Part shown: positions 17,138 through 25,638 of the stretch, one piece after another | How positions within the stretch are numbered: the stretch's first letter is position 1 | Layout of the letters: the number at the start of each line of letters is the position of its first letter | NCBI GenBank assembly: GCA_910588955.1 | Contig: CAJURQ010000011.1 | Coordinates: forward strand, 24,853 to 88,852 | Origin: an uncultured Lachnospiraceae bacterium | GTDB taxonomy: Bacteria > Bacillota > Clostridia > Lachnospirales > Lachnospiraceae | Reading direction: 5' to 3' | DNA length: 64,000 bases | Position numbers and translations under genes: made by a program | The notes under the pieces: generated by a model | Databases searched by the model: none | What the model was told of the DNA's origin: nothing | What the model saw: only the letters and a program-made list of their open reading frames with translations

Positions 17138-17806
17138 TTAATGATGTCTTCCGTGGTGACCGCCATGATGCCCGCCGCCGTAACCTCCGCCATAACCGTT
17201 ACCCTGTCCTGCATTCTGGTTCGTATTCTGTCTCACACAGGAATTGTCGCAGTAACCGTTCGCGTGATTGTAACCGCAGTAGCTCTGGCTTCCGTGGGTG
17301 TGATGCCCGCTCTGTGTGCATCCCTCCACATGGCAGACGCCTACCACACCGCAGGAACCGTCACAGTAGCCGTGTGCATGATTATAACCGCAATAAGTCT
17401 GGCTGTCGTGGGTATGATACCCCGTCTGCGTACAGCCCTCCACCGTGCAGACGCCTACCACACCGCAGGAACCGTCACAGTAGCCGCACGCGTGCGCATA
17501 CCCGCAGTATGCCTGATCGTCGTGAAGATGGTACCCCGTCTCCTCACATCCGTCCACCGTGCAAACGCTGACCGCCCCGCAGGAACCGTCGCAATAACCT
17601 CCCGCGTGATTATATCCGCAATAAGTCGTACCGTCATGTGTGTGCAGCCCGGTTCTCGTACAATCCTCCACCGTGCACACGGAACAAACCGCATTTACCG
17701 CGGCACCTGCCTGACCGTGATGTCCATGAGCCGACACAGGCATAACGACCATTCCAGCCATCAGCAAACCTGCCGCTCCAAATGCAAATACTCTTTTCAT
17801 CCGCAC
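17138..17806 (-). CDS. Secreted Cys/His-rich tandem-repeat protein
   Basis: 222 residues. A GTG start at 17806 fits the ribosome site GGGAGG better than the ATG two codons later. A Sec signal ending VSAHG is followed by four tandem units of about 38 residues. Each has the pattern VC-x4-C, an HxH pair, YCGYNH and GYCDGSC, giving five Cys and three or more His per unit. The C terminus is a Gly/His/Tyr tail (GGGHHGGHHGRHH). Metal binding outside the cell, or disulphide-rich packing, is the obvious reading. The family is not one I can name. It has its own consensus promoter and precedes the exported galactanase on the same strand. Confidence 0.8.
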   Translation of the reverse strand: MRMKRVFAFGAAGLLMAGMVVMPVSAHGHHGQAGAAVNAVCSVCTVEDCTRTGLHTHDGTTYCGYNHAGGYCDGSCGAVSVCTVDGCEETGYHLHDDQAYCGYAHACGYCDGSCGVVGVCTVEGCTQTGYHTHDSQTYCGYNHAHGYCDGSCGVVGVCHVEGCTQSGHHTHGSQSYCGYNHANGYCDNSCVRQNTNQNAGQGNGYGGGYGGGHHGGHHGRHH

Positions 17807-17836
17807 AGATGCTCACCTCCCTGATTCGTTACCTTC

Positions 17837-17865
17837 ATCATATAAAGAAGGGTGGGCGTTGTCAA
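17837..17865 (-). promoter_or_regulatory. Consensus promoter of the Cys/His-repeat gene
   Basis: TTGACA (17860-17865) and TATGAT (17837-17842) on the minus strand with a 17-base spacer, 31 bases before the GTG start. Confidence 0.75.
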
Positions 17866-17882
17866 TAGAGGCGGCGAAGAAA

Positions 17883-17918
17883 TTGCAGCAAGTGCAAAGT
17901 CCTGAGCAAAACTGTTAC
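17883..17918. repeat. 36-base dispersed repeat, copy 1
   Basis: This stretch matches 32 of 36 bases in the rho leader (47929-47964): TTGCAGCAAGyGCAAAGT core, then CTGAGC and AACTGTTAC. Both are intergenic. Confidence 0.6.
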
Positions 17919-18025
17919 ATAAACATCGCCATATAAACCGGCAGATGAACCACATCCTCTTTATTTTTGCTTTTTTATACGCATCAACGGCTGCAAGTTA
18001 TCAAAACAGTCCTTGCTCGTGCAAA

Positions 18026-18077
18026 TTCACATAAAGGCACTTTTTATTCTCTCTATTTTTCACATAAAGGCACTTTT
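18026..18077. repeat. 19-base direct repeat, period 33
   Basis: TTCACATAAAGGCACTTTT occurs exactly at 18026-18044 and 18059-18077, immediately after the stop codon of the minus-strand LacI gene. The purpose is unclear. Confidence 0.6.
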
Positions 18078-18078
18078 A

Positions 18079-19077
18079 TTATTTCGTCGATTCCCGCATT
18101 TGCACCTCATACCCTAAAAGCGTGCGCCCCTGCGCCTCCTCCCCGTCCAGCATCCGCAGCAGCATACCGCACGCCTTTCTCCCAAGCTCCTCCACATTGA
18201 ACCGGATGGAGGTGACGGTGGGGATGCGGTTTGCCAGCGTGGAACTGTCATAAAAGGAAACAACCTGCACCTGTTCCGGCACAGCAGCCCGTCTCGTCTG
18301 CAGCACATTCAGCACACAGCCGCACAGGAAATCATCCATGCATACGATACACTCGACCCGTTCGGTCAAAAGACTTTCCACAATCTTTTCCACTTCTCCT
18401 TCGTCTTCTATGTTTAGAAAAGTCTGCCTGCTGCCGTCCCAGCCCGGGTGCTCCGCAAAGGCGTCCTCAAATCCAAGCAGACGGTTTTTCGTGACAATAT
18501 ACTCTTCCCTGCCACCGATCAGCGCGAGGCTGCGGATGCCCCCGTCCAACAGCCTTCCCGTCAGTTCCCGGCAGGCGCCCCTGTGATCGTTGTCAATCTG
18601 GACCACCTTTGCCTCATCGGTACTGCCGATCGCCACAAAGGGCACGCCGTTCTCCTGCAAATATCGCATGGGCGCGTCATCCGCCAGTGTTCTTGTGAGA
18701 ATCGCCCCGTCGATCTTGCGGTTTGTCACCGCCCGCTCAAGCTGTGTAATCTTGTCGGCGGTTACCATAGAGAGCAGTACATCATACCCCGCCTCGGACG
18801 CCGTCCGGCTGATTCCCATCATGCACTTCTGGAAAAAAGGCAGTTCCACGATATTATAATCTCCGGGCAGCACCAGTCCCAGATTAAAAGTCTTGTTCCG
18901 CGCAAGCCCCTTCGCCACCACATTCGGACTGTAATGATGCGCTTCGATATACGCCTGCACCCTTTTTCGCGTCTCCTCCCCGATCCTGCCCTTGCCGGAC
19001 ATGGCTCTCGACACGGTGGTTTTCGATACGCCCAGTTCCTGCGCGATATCCGCAATTGTGAGATTCTTTTCTTCCAT
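18079..19077 (-). CDS. LacI family regulator of the galactanase cluster
   Basis: 332 residues: helix-turn-helix (LTIADIAQELGVSKTTVSRAM) and hinge in the first 60, then a sugar-binding sensor domain with PGDYNIVELPFFQ and a DFLCGCVLNVL block. Its own promoter region carries two copies of the operator motif TTGCGCAAnCGG, and a third copy overlaps the start site of the 612-residue gene at 15.45 kb. Autoregulation and repression of that operon are therefore likely. The inducer is presumably a galactose-containing oligosaccharide; this is inference from the regulated enzymes. Confidence 0.9.
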   Translation of the reverse strand: MEEKNLTIADIAQELGVSKTTVSRAMSGKGRIGEETRKRVQAYIEAHHYSPNVVAKGLARNKTFNLGLVLPGDYNIVELPFFQKCMMGISRTASEAGYDVLLSMVTADKITQLERAVTNRKIDGAILTRTLADDAPMRYLQENGVPFVAIGSTDEAKVVQIDNDHRGACRELTGRLLDGGIRSLALIGGREEYIVTKNRLLGFEDAFAEHPGWDGSRQTFLNIEDEGEVEKIVESLLTERVECIVCMDDFLCGCVLNVLQTRRAAVPEQVQVVSFYDSSTLANRIPTVTSIRFNVEELGRKACGMLLRMLDGEEAQGRTLLGYEVQMRESTK

Positions 19078-19104
19078 AATAAAATCTACTCCCTTCCCGC
19101 TCAG

Positions 19105-19164
19105 TTGCGCAAGCGGTTGCTCTATTTCAGATTACCAGATTCAGGCTGATTGCGCAACCGGATT
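19105..19164 (-). promoter_or_regulatory. Autoregulated promoter with two LacI-type operators
   Basis: Minus-strand -35 TTGCGC (19152-19157) and -10 TAATCT (19129-19134), spacer 17. The operator at 19150-19164 covers the -35, and the operator at 19105-19119 (core GCAAGCGGTTGC, a CG-centred dyad) lies just downstream of the start site. The arrangement suits looping or simple steric repression by the gene's own product. Confidence 0.7.
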
Positions 19165-19283
19165 TGGGAATCGCGCGCCAGACACGCGCCCGACTATACT
19201 TTTTAGTCGATTTTGCTTCAAAAATATGATATACTTGAGTCATCCCATATTTTATAATTTAATACAGAAAAAGGAGGCTTGTT

Positions 19284-20441
19284 ATGAAAAAAATGACTCG
19301 GAAAGCCGTACATCTGCTTCTTGCCATATACGTTTTTCTGGGGTGCGTTCTCTCCATCCCCGCTCCGGTCAAAGCCGTTTCTCCGGATCCGATGGAAGTC
19401 CATTTTATGGATGTAGGGCAGGGTGACGCCACGCTCGTCACCTGCGGCGGACATGCCATGCTGATCGACGCCGGCGACGACACCAAAGGCACAGCGATCC
19501 AGAATTATCTTAAAAAACAGAAGATTACCAAACTGGATTATCTGATATTGACCCACCCGGACGCCGACCATATCGGCGGCGCGCCCGTCGTCATTACGAA
19601 ATTTAAAGTCGGAAACGTCTTTGTCTCCAACTTTGAAAAGGACAACAAAACCTATCAGAAACTGATTCAGTCGCTGGATGACAAACAGGTCAAGGCATTG
19701 ACTCCAAAGGTCAATTCCCAATACACACTGGGAACAGCAAGCATTACCATACTTGGGCCGGGCAAATCTTACGACAATCCCAACGACGCCTCCATCGCGC
19801 TGCTTCTGAAAAACGGAACCCGCTCTTTCCTGTTTACGGGAGACGCCGGAGAGGGCGCCGAGAAGGATATCTTAAAGACAGGCATTGACATCTCCGCGGA
19901 TGTATATAAGGTCGGTCATCACGGCAGCAAGTACTCTACCTCGAAAGATTTTTTCAAAGCGGTCGCTCCTTTTTATGCGGTCATCAGCTGCGGGGAAGGT
20001 AATTCCTACGGGCATCCTCACGCGGAAACGCTAAACACGCTCCGCACAAGCGGCGTCATGGTTTACCGGACCGACGAGGCAGGCACGATCATCGCGTCCA
20101 CAGACGGCAAGTCGATCTCCTTCAACGTGCCCGCGTCCGAGAGCTGGAAGGCAGGCGAACCCACAGGAAGCGGCGCTGACTCCGCAAAATCCACTGCCGA
20201 CGCAAAGACGACTACTGCGGCACAGACACAGAAAGAAAGCGCACCCGCCGTGGAAGAAAAACCACAGGAAAGCGCGCCCGTTGTCACCAATGAGCTGACC
20301 TACGTTTTAAATGTCAAGACAAAGAAATTCCACCGACCCACCTGCCATTCCCTGCCAACAAAGAACAGACAGGACAGCTCCGAGAGCCGGGAAAGCATTA
20401 TCGCGCAGGGGTACGATCCTTGCAAGAATTGTAATCCGTAA
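19284..20441 (+). CDS. Secreted ComEC-like metallo-beta-lactamase-fold hydrolase
   Basis: 385 residues with a Sec signal (ends VKAVSP), then an MBL domain of the ComEC/Rec2 type: DVGQGDATLV, the metal motif THPDADHIGG, TGDAGEGAE and VGHHGSK. A linker of Lys/Thr/Ala/Glu leads to a C-terminal about 50-residue module with KFHRPTC and PCKNC, likely a small zinc- or disulphide-stabilised module common at the end of such proteins in Clostridia. Related domains degrade or process nucleic acid outside the membrane. The membrane channel part of ComEC is absent here, so this is a stand-alone extracellular hydrolase. Confidence 0.85.
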   Translation: MKKMTRKAVHLLLAIYVFLGCVLSIPAPVKAVSPDPMEVHFMDVGQGDATLVTCGGHAMLIDAGDDTKGTAIQNYLKKQKITKLDYLILTHPDADHIGGAPVVITKFKVGNVFVSNFEKDNKTYQKLIQSLDDKQVKALTPKVNSQYTLGTASITILGPGKSYDNPNDASIALLLKNGTRSFLFTGDAGEGAEKDILKTGIDISADVYKVGHHGSKYSTSKDFFKAVAPFYAVISCGEGNSYGHPHAETLNTLRTSGVMVYRTDEAGTIIASTDGKSISFNVPASESWKAGEPTGSGADSAKSTADAKTTTAAQTQKESAPAVEEKPQESAPVVTNELTYVLNVKTKKFHRPTCHSLPTKNRQDSSESRESIIAQGYDPCKNCNP

Positions 20442-20457
20442 CAAGAATCCGTTTATC

Positions 20458-22161
20458 CTACACCCGGTAGCCGCTCAGCTCCCCGTTCATAACGGAAATG
20501 GCTGAAAACGTGTCCGCCGTCGTCGTCTTGATGCTCTTCATCTCCTCGTCGATGGCGGAAATCAGCTCTGAAAGCTGAATAATCTCCGCATTGTTTTCCT
20601 CGGAGGCGCCGCCAACAGATTCCATCGCCGTACTGATCTTTTGAAGGCCCCCGGCATATTCTTCTATATTCTTCAGAAGCTGCTCCATAGAAACCCTGAT
20701 TTCGTCGGATTTCTCCGCAAAGCCGTGGGACAGCCCGCCGAATTTCTGATAATCCCCGGATATTTCGTTCTCCAGAAATTGAAGCATCTTATCCGCCAGC
20801 GCGCCTAGCCCTTGAATTGCCTCCACTACCTCTTTGCTCATCTTCTGGATCTCATTCGCCGCCTCGTTGGTGTTGCCCGCAAGCGAACCGATCTCTCCCG
20901 CCACCACGGCAAAGCCTTTTCCCGCTTCTCCTGCCCTCGCCGCCTCTATCGACGCGTTCAGCGCCAGCAGGTTTGTCTGCCCGGAAATACCGAGAATCGT
21001 CTCCGAAAGCTCCTTGATCCGAAGCACCGCCTCAGCCCGTTTCTTTTCCTCCTGCAGCATCTTTGACATTCTCTCGACATTTTTGCCAATTCCCGCAAAG
21101 GAAGTCTGCGCCGTGTCGTTCAGTTCTGTGGACGAGGCATTGATCTCCTGCAAGCCGATCGTATTTCCCGCCACCACCTCGACAATGTTCTGGATGTCCC
21201 TGTATACAAACTCCACCTGCTCGCTCACTGTCCCGACGGACGCCGCGATTTCCTCGGAAGCCGCCACCATCGAGTGTATGGTGTCATTGATACCCGCCAC
21301 CTGCGCGGCGGACCCCGATACGTGGGTATTGATATCGCTCATTTTCGTCTCAATACTTCCGGTTCCGCCCTTAATCTCCCTGACTGTATTCGCCGTCTTT
21401 GCCAAAAGCCGGTTCAGGCTGTTTCCGATCACTTCCAACTCATCCCCGGAAGTGATGCTTAACACCTTCGTCAGATCCCCGTCGTCGGACGCAACCTCCA
21501 GAATTTTATTATTTACCTTAATGAAATTGCGCCGCATCCTGACCGCAACCAGAACCGCCGCTATGATGGCAAACAGCAAAGCCGCGCCCACCGCAAACAA
21601 AATATTGCGTATCAGACTGTTTAGGGAGGTCTGTATGGATGACGCCTCGTAGTCTACTGCCACGATACCGAGCACCTTGCCGTCAAGCGAAATCGGCGCG
21701 TAGCCGCTGTAGAAAGTACCCCACTCGTCGGTGAAAGGGTCCGCCGTCACGGACGATGCGCCCTGCATTGCCTCAAACATGGCGTCCTGTGCCTCATAGT
21801 CCTCCGCGTATTCGCCCGGATCGTCCGGATCCGTGTCCACCACAAACTGAAACAAGCTTGCATCTTTTGGCATCAGCGTGTAAACGTAGGTAACCGAATC
21901 GCCCACCAGAAAGAAACTCAGGCTGTCTTTCACCGCCGTAAGTGACGCCTCGTCCCCCTCCATAGCCTTCGCAAAAACCGCTCCGTCCACATTTTCCGCG
22001 GCAATCACCGCAATCTCCATCACGTCGTCCTTACATTTCTTTTCCAGAAAGCTGCCCATATTTGAATAGGCGACGCTCCCCACAATCAATGCTACTATAA
22101 TGGCTGATCCTAAAATAAAGAGAAAAAGCTGCGCTGCAATACTTAGTTTCTTTGTCTTCAT
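20458..22161 (-). CDS. Methyl-accepting chemotaxis protein
   Basis: The start at 22161 has AAGGAGG ten bases ahead. The 567-residue protein has a first membrane segment (residues about 8-33), an extracellular sensor of about 150 residues of Cache type, and a second membrane segment near residue 200. A HAMP linker and the cytoplasmic signalling hairpin with LLALNASIEAARAGEAGKGFAVVAGEI at the tip complete it. It reports an unknown ligand to CheA/CheW, whose genes are not in the window. It follows the UDG gene on the same strand, with about 130 bases between. Confidence 0.9.
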   Translation of the reverse strand: MKTKKLSIAAQLFLFILGSAIIVALIVGSVAYSNMGSFLEKKCKDDVMEIAVIAAENVDGAVFAKAMEGDEASLTAVKDSLSFFLVGDSVTYVYTLMPKDASLFQFVVDTDPDDPGEYAEDYEAQDAMFEAMQGASSVTADPFTDEWGTFYSGYAPISLDGKVLGIVAVDYEASSIQTSLNSLIRNILFAVGAALLFAIIAAVLVAVRMRRNFIKVNNKILEVASDDGDLTKVLSITSGDELEVIGNSLNRLLAKTANTVREIKGGTGSIETKMSDINTHVSGSAAQVAGINDTIHSMVAASEEIAASVGTVSEQVEFVYRDIQNIVEVVAGNTIGLQEINASSTELNDTAQTSFAGIGKNVERMSKMLQEEKKRAEAVLRIKELSETILGISGQTNLLALNASIEAARAGEAGKGFAVVAGEIGSLAGNTNEAANEIQKMSKEVVEAIQGLGALADKMLQFLENEISGDYQKFGGLSHGFAEKSDEIRVSMEQLLKNIEEYAGGLQKISTAMESVGGASEENNAEIIQLSELISAIDEEMKSIKTTTADTFSAISVMNGELSGYRV

Positions 22162-22288
22162 ACCCTCTGCCTCCTCCTTTGTGGAACTGACCGCAAAAGT
22201 ATCTGATTTATTATAGAAGAAAACGGAGGATACGGGAATGCCTGTGGTATACATTGTCGTTTTTTTGGTATACTTTGCTCCTATTGGT

Positions 22289-22849
22289 TTACATAACTAT
22301 AGAATCCCTCTTTTTTACAATCTCCAGAAAGTCCTTTTTTGTCTCCTCATACTTGGAAGGATCACGCAGGATTGCCGACGGATGATAGGTCGCGTTCAGC
22401 GCGCAGTCCTTTCGGCATGTCCATGTGCCGTGCTGTCTGGTAATTTTAAAATCCGGTGAAATGATACGCTGCGCGGCGACACGCCCCAGACACACAATGA
22501 TCTTCGGCTTTAGCAAAAACGTCTCATATTTCAGGTAGGGGAAGCACGCCTCCTTTTCTTCCTCCTTGGGATCACGGTTTCCGGGCGGATGACATTTCAA
22601 AATGTTTGTGATATAGATTTCTTCCCGGCTAAGCCCGCAGTCCTGTAAAAGGCGGTCCAGAATTTCCCCGGAGCGCCCCACAAAGGGAATGCCCTGCTGG
22701 TCCTCCTGCGCGCCGGGTGCTTCCGCGATTACCATGATGTCCGCCTCATGGCTGCCTCGTCCCATGACGGGAAGGTTTCTGGTGCGGCTTAGGGGGCATT
22801 GGGCACAGGCGAGTATGTGTTGTTCTATATCGGTCCATGTGGGTTGCAT
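22289..22849 (-). CDS. Family 4-type uracil-DNA glycosylase
   Basis: 186 residues. The first cysteines (CAQCPLSRTR) and later KCHPPGNRDP and ACFPYL supply the four ligands of the [4Fe-4S] cluster found in family 4 enzymes. EAPGAQEDQQGIPFVGRSG is the uracil-pocket motif and TYHPSAIL the second catalytic loop. It removes uracil from DNA as the first step of base excision repair. Length and motifs are normal for the family. Confidence 0.9.
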   Translation of the reverse strand: MQPTWTDIEQHILACAQCPLSRTRNLPVMGRGSHEADIMVIAEAPGAQEDQQGIPFVGRSGEILDRLLQDCGLSREEIYITNILKCHPPGNRDPKEEEKEACFPYLKYETFLLKPKIIVCLGRVAAQRIISPDFKITRQHGTWTCRKDCALNATYHPSAILRDPSKYEETKKDFLEIVKKRDSIVM

Positions 22850-22951
22850 GGGTGGGCTCCTTCTCTTTTAGGGCACTTTTATGAAGTAAGTTTGTCAAAA
22901 CATTCCCTAATTACATAAATTTTATCATATTTCATGCCACCCGCCTATCCT

Positions 22952-23001
22952 TCAATCCGGCAGACTATCCTCCACACACAACGCCCCATACCCCGCGTAT
23001 G
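22952..23001 (-). pseudogene. Remnant 3' end of a second subtilase gene
   Basis: The minus-strand frame encodes GYGALCVEDSLPD followed by a stop, closely matching the last residues (GYGAICVENSLPM) of the S8 protease ending at 25639, in the same orientation. A stop lies in frame four codons before it, so only the tail survives. It marks one flank of the AT-rich RloA/RloB segment. Confidence 0.6.
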
Positions 23002-23165
23002 TCAAGTTAATGTCACAAACTTTTTTCACTTTTTTTGAGCGAAAATCGCTGAAACCCGCATAACTTCGTGGGGCGTATGGTTCGCTAATGCTAAGTCAGG
23101 GCAAAATTGACGGTGAATTAGTGTCAAGTAAAAAGCATAACTTTTTTGTATATAATTTTATCAAA

Positions 23166-23200
23166 AAGCACGATTGAACTGTTTAAACTCAATCGTGCTT
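23166..23200. terminator. Bidirectional terminator after the RloA/RloB segment
   Basis: AAGCACGATTGA (23166-23177) pairs perfectly with TCAATCGTGCTT (23189-23200). A-rich flank on one side and T-rich on the other. It ends the minus-strand genes above it. Confidence 0.75.
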
Positions 23201-23216
23201 CTTTAATCTCTATAAC

Positions 23217-23435
23217 TTACTGATGCCACTCTTTTCGCAACTGTTCAAAATCAAGAGATTTCCATTCCTCTTTCCATAAATGCCAATATGGGATATCGTT
23301 AGAGGATGGTTTATTTTCTTTACATTCATCAATTTGAACTACTGATGGCATAACTATTGCTTCTCCAATCAATAACGCTTCACCAGCTGAAAGTGATGGT
23401 AGTTTTTCTATTAAATTTCCAAGCGTATCAGGCAA
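23217..23435 (-). pseudogene. C-terminal fragment of a HerA/DUF87-like ATPase
   Basis: 72 codons from a TTG. The sequence (NLIEKLPSLSAGEALLIGEA, then PSVVQID and a Trp-rich YWHLWKEEW end) looks like the C terminus of HerA-type DNA-translocating ATPases. Walker motifs and all of the ATPase core are missing. Similarity seems to begin just before the TTG, inside the end of the RloB frame, with a stop in frame about ten codons upstream. It may be a decayed remnant, or a small protein translated by coupling to RloB (overlap 8 bases). Confidence 0.5.
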
Positions 23436-24099
23436 CAGTCGTTTTTCTTCGTATTTCTTTCACCAACTGTTGTACTATACTCGCCGGCCACATCTCCGAT
23501 GGCTTTATTTTCCCATCTTCCATACATTTTTTGTAACATCGCTTTGCTATCTGAATCGCTTTTTCTTCATCCCCATTCTGCACCAGTTTCCGATAAATAT
23601 CTCTATCATTCTTAGAATACTTTTGCCTTGTTACCTTCTCAAACTTCTCCGCAAACCGTTCACAACATATATAAGATTCCCTGATAGTGGGCATCTCACC
23701 AAAGTATGCAAACATCCATATTTCAAAGCACGGGTTAGACCATCCGGCATTAATATCATTTTTCTCTGCCAGCCTTATAATCTCATCAAAATCCTTTACC
23801 TGATCCCTGTCAAAAACAATCCATGGAATACGATACTGTGATTCTGCATCGGTAAGTTCCATCGCCCGTTTCACCAGTTCTGCGGTCTTCGCCTTTTCCA
23901 CTTTTATTACCAGATGGTTTTTTAGCTCCACGGGAATACTATCTCTCAAGCCTTCAAAATAATTCTTCTCTGTTTCCTCCGTATCAGTTACAATCAGGTA
24001 ATACCCTAATTCAGGTATCCTTGTCCCTACCCGCTTATTCCGGTCTTTTCGTTTCCCAGCCCTGCGGTCGCTAGATTTTCCATTCCCCTTACTCGTCAT
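23428..24099 (-). CDS. RloB-like protein
   Basis: 223 residues. A very basic N terminus (about 25 residues) precedes an RloB domain: YLIVTDTEETEKNYFEGL, then IVFDRDQVKDFDE and SNPCFEIWMFAY. The acidic residues in DTEETE and FDRDQ are those expected of a TOPRIM-like metal site. Its ATG lies inside the end of the AAA ATPase gene (11-base overlap), so the two are made together. RloA/RloB pairs were first noted as accessory genes in restriction loci and are suspected anti-phage modules, like the AAA/TOPRIM pairs of OLD and PARIS. The function here is inferred, not shown. Confidence 0.8.
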   Translation of the reverse strand: MTSKGNGKSSDRRAGKRKDRNKRVGTRIPELGYYLIVTDTEETEKNYFEGLRDSIPVELKNHLVIKVEKAKTAELVKRAMELTDAESQYRIPWIVFDRDQVKDFDEIIRLAEKNDINAGWSNPCFEIWMFAYFGEMPTIRESYICCERFAEKFEKVTRQKYSKNDRDIYRKLVQNGDEEKAIQIAKRCYKKCMEDGKIKPSEMWPASIVQQLVKEIRRKTTVA

Positions 24100-25384
24100 C
24101 CAAAGTCCTCCCAGTCAGCATTTCCATGGGCTTCAAGGCAGGAATGGCCCCATAAATGCCTGTCAGATATTTTTTAGACAAAGCCTCGTCTCTACGTACT
24201 TTATTGCCTTCTTCATCTTTAAAATCAGCCAGAGAATATAATTCAGAAACTCCATCCCTGTTTTTATTGACCAGCCAAATTTCATCTCGACGAAGCAATT
24301 CATTAGAAAACTGCCAAACATCATGTGTCGTAAAAATCAACTGTGCATTCTGCGTATTGATTTCTGGGGACAAAAAGGTCAATATAATATTCCGTACCAA
24401 CAACGGGTGCAGTCTGGCATTTAACTCATCAACAAACAGTGTACCCCCATGATCCAGCACATCTTTTAAGGAAGGATAGAGCGCAAACATTTTTAGCGTA
24501 CCGCTGGACTCCAATTTTAAAGGAATAGAAGCCAGTTCCTGACTGTCCACCATTTTGTGAAGCGCATCAATCTTATAACCTTTTCCTGTATCTTTCTCAT
24601 CGTCCTGCCGCAACTCTTCTACATGAAAATCCTGAATTGCCTCATCAAACGATGCAAAATACTTCACTACATTCCCTTGTACTTCCTTGCTGTCTACAAA
24701 ATCTTCCGGAAGCACTCTTGATCGAAAGAAATTTTCTGCCGGATCTCCAAAATCAAGAATCTCATTATTCAAAAACCAATCTCTTACCTTTTTTAACTTA
24801 TCGATCCGCAATTTTGTTCCTAAAGAAACAATAAGTGTTTCTTTATTTAAGGATGCTTTGATATTTTCTATATGGCTTTTAGAGAAACCATTCATTTCCA
24901 ATTCTTCACCTTTTTTTCGGTAAAAAATTGTTCTATAGTTGTTTCTTGATGTTTTTGCTTTGGAATACAGCCATTCCTCTACCACTTCATCGCCTTTCAA
25001 CGAAAATCCATATTGATAAATTTTTCCGCTATTTTCAGCATTATCTACATAAAATACCTCAAATGTAGTTTCCTCGTCACAACTTCTTCTATCAAACAAA
25101 AAAGGAGTAACTTTCATATAATTATTCTCTGTTTTCCGGCGACCGTCTTCCTCTCCTCCAAAGTTAAAGGATTCTGACACATAGTAAGTCATATAATCAA
25201 ATGCATCATATACATTAGACTTTCCACTCGCATTGGCTCCGTAAATTGCAGCAACCTTTAGTAGTTTGTCATTGGCAATATCCACCACATGGCTTTCATG
25301 TTCCGTGATCTTAGTAGCTGATAAATCTAGTGATACTTCATCCCGAAATGATTTGTAATTTTTAAAGTTAAACTGTATCAGCAT
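24089..25384 (-). CDS. RloA-like AAA15/ABC-type ATPase
   Basis: The start at 25384 follows GAGGAG; a TTG eight codons upstream is less likely. The 431-residue protein begins with the SMC-like strand FNFKNYKSFRDEVSLDLSA. It has a Walker A GANASGKSN, a signature-like SSGTLKMFAL, Walker B TLFVDELNARLHP and the switch His in FTTHDVW. This is the AAA15/OLD-like ATPase layout. Partnered with the overlapping RloB gene, it is a candidate sensor subunit of an anti-phage or abortive-infection system. Codon and base use are much more AT-rich than in the flanking genes. Confidence 0.85.
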   Translation of the reverse strand: MLIQFNFKNYKSFRDEVSLDLSATKITEHESHVVDIANDKLLKVAAIYGANASGKSNVYDAFDYMTYYVSESFNFGGEEDGRRKTENNYMKVTPFLFDRRSCDEETTFEVFYVDNAENSGKIYQYGFSLKGDEVVEEWLYSKAKTSRNNYRTIFYRKKGEELEMNGFSKSHIENIKASLNKETLIVSLGTKLRIDKLKKVRDWFLNNEILDFGDPAENFFRSRVLPEDFVDSKEVQGNVVKYFASFDEAIQDFHVEELRQDDEKDTGKGYKIDALHKMVDSQELASIPLKLESSGTLKMFALYPSLKDVLDHGGTLFVDELNARLHPLLVRNIILTFLSPEINTQNAQLIFTTHDVWQFSNELLRRDEIWLVNKNRDGVSELYSLADFKDEEGNKVRRDEALSKKYLTGIYGAIPALKPMEMLTGRTLDDE

Positions 25385-25438
25385 AATAATCTCCTCATTC
25401 TTTATCAAAACTTTATTATATTATATCCTATATCCAAC

Positions 25439-25488
25439 AAAAATCAACATCTAATTTAAATAAAATCTAAAATTAGATGCTGATTTTT
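25439..25488. terminator. Long AT-rich hairpin upstream of rloA-like gene
   Basis: AAAAATCA-CATCTAATTT and AAATTAGATG-TGATTTTT pair over about 18 positions with one mismatch. It separates the subtilase gene from the RloA/RloB genes and probably ends the subtilase transcript. The rest of 25489-25638 shows no gene. Confidence 0.6.
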
Positions 25489-25638
25489 ACGCAATATGCA
25501 TTATATCCATTTATATTAAAAATCTAAACAAATCCCGCTAGTTTGCCCAGCAAAATTTTAGTCAGTACATAACAACACTTTATTAGACAATATATATGCC
25601 AAAACAAAGTGCTTATTCCCCTAAAAATATACTCTCAT

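Larger units (their letters stand above)
22850..23216. other. Intergenic region with gene remnants
   Basis: AT-rich. It contains a remnant of a subtilase 3' end (22952-23001) and a bidirectional terminator (23166-23200). No intact gene is visible. Confidence 0.55.

Noticed and set aside
17141..17824. Plus-strand frame across the Cys/His-repeat gene
   Set aside because: Its Val/Thr/Ala repeats are the antisense image of the Cys/His repeats; signal peptide, promoter and ribosome site exist only for the minus strand.
24089..25384. The RloA/RloB pair as a typical PARIS system
   Set aside because: The second gene is RloB-like, not the DUF4435 protein that defines PARIS; only the general ATPase plus TOPRIM-like plan is shared.
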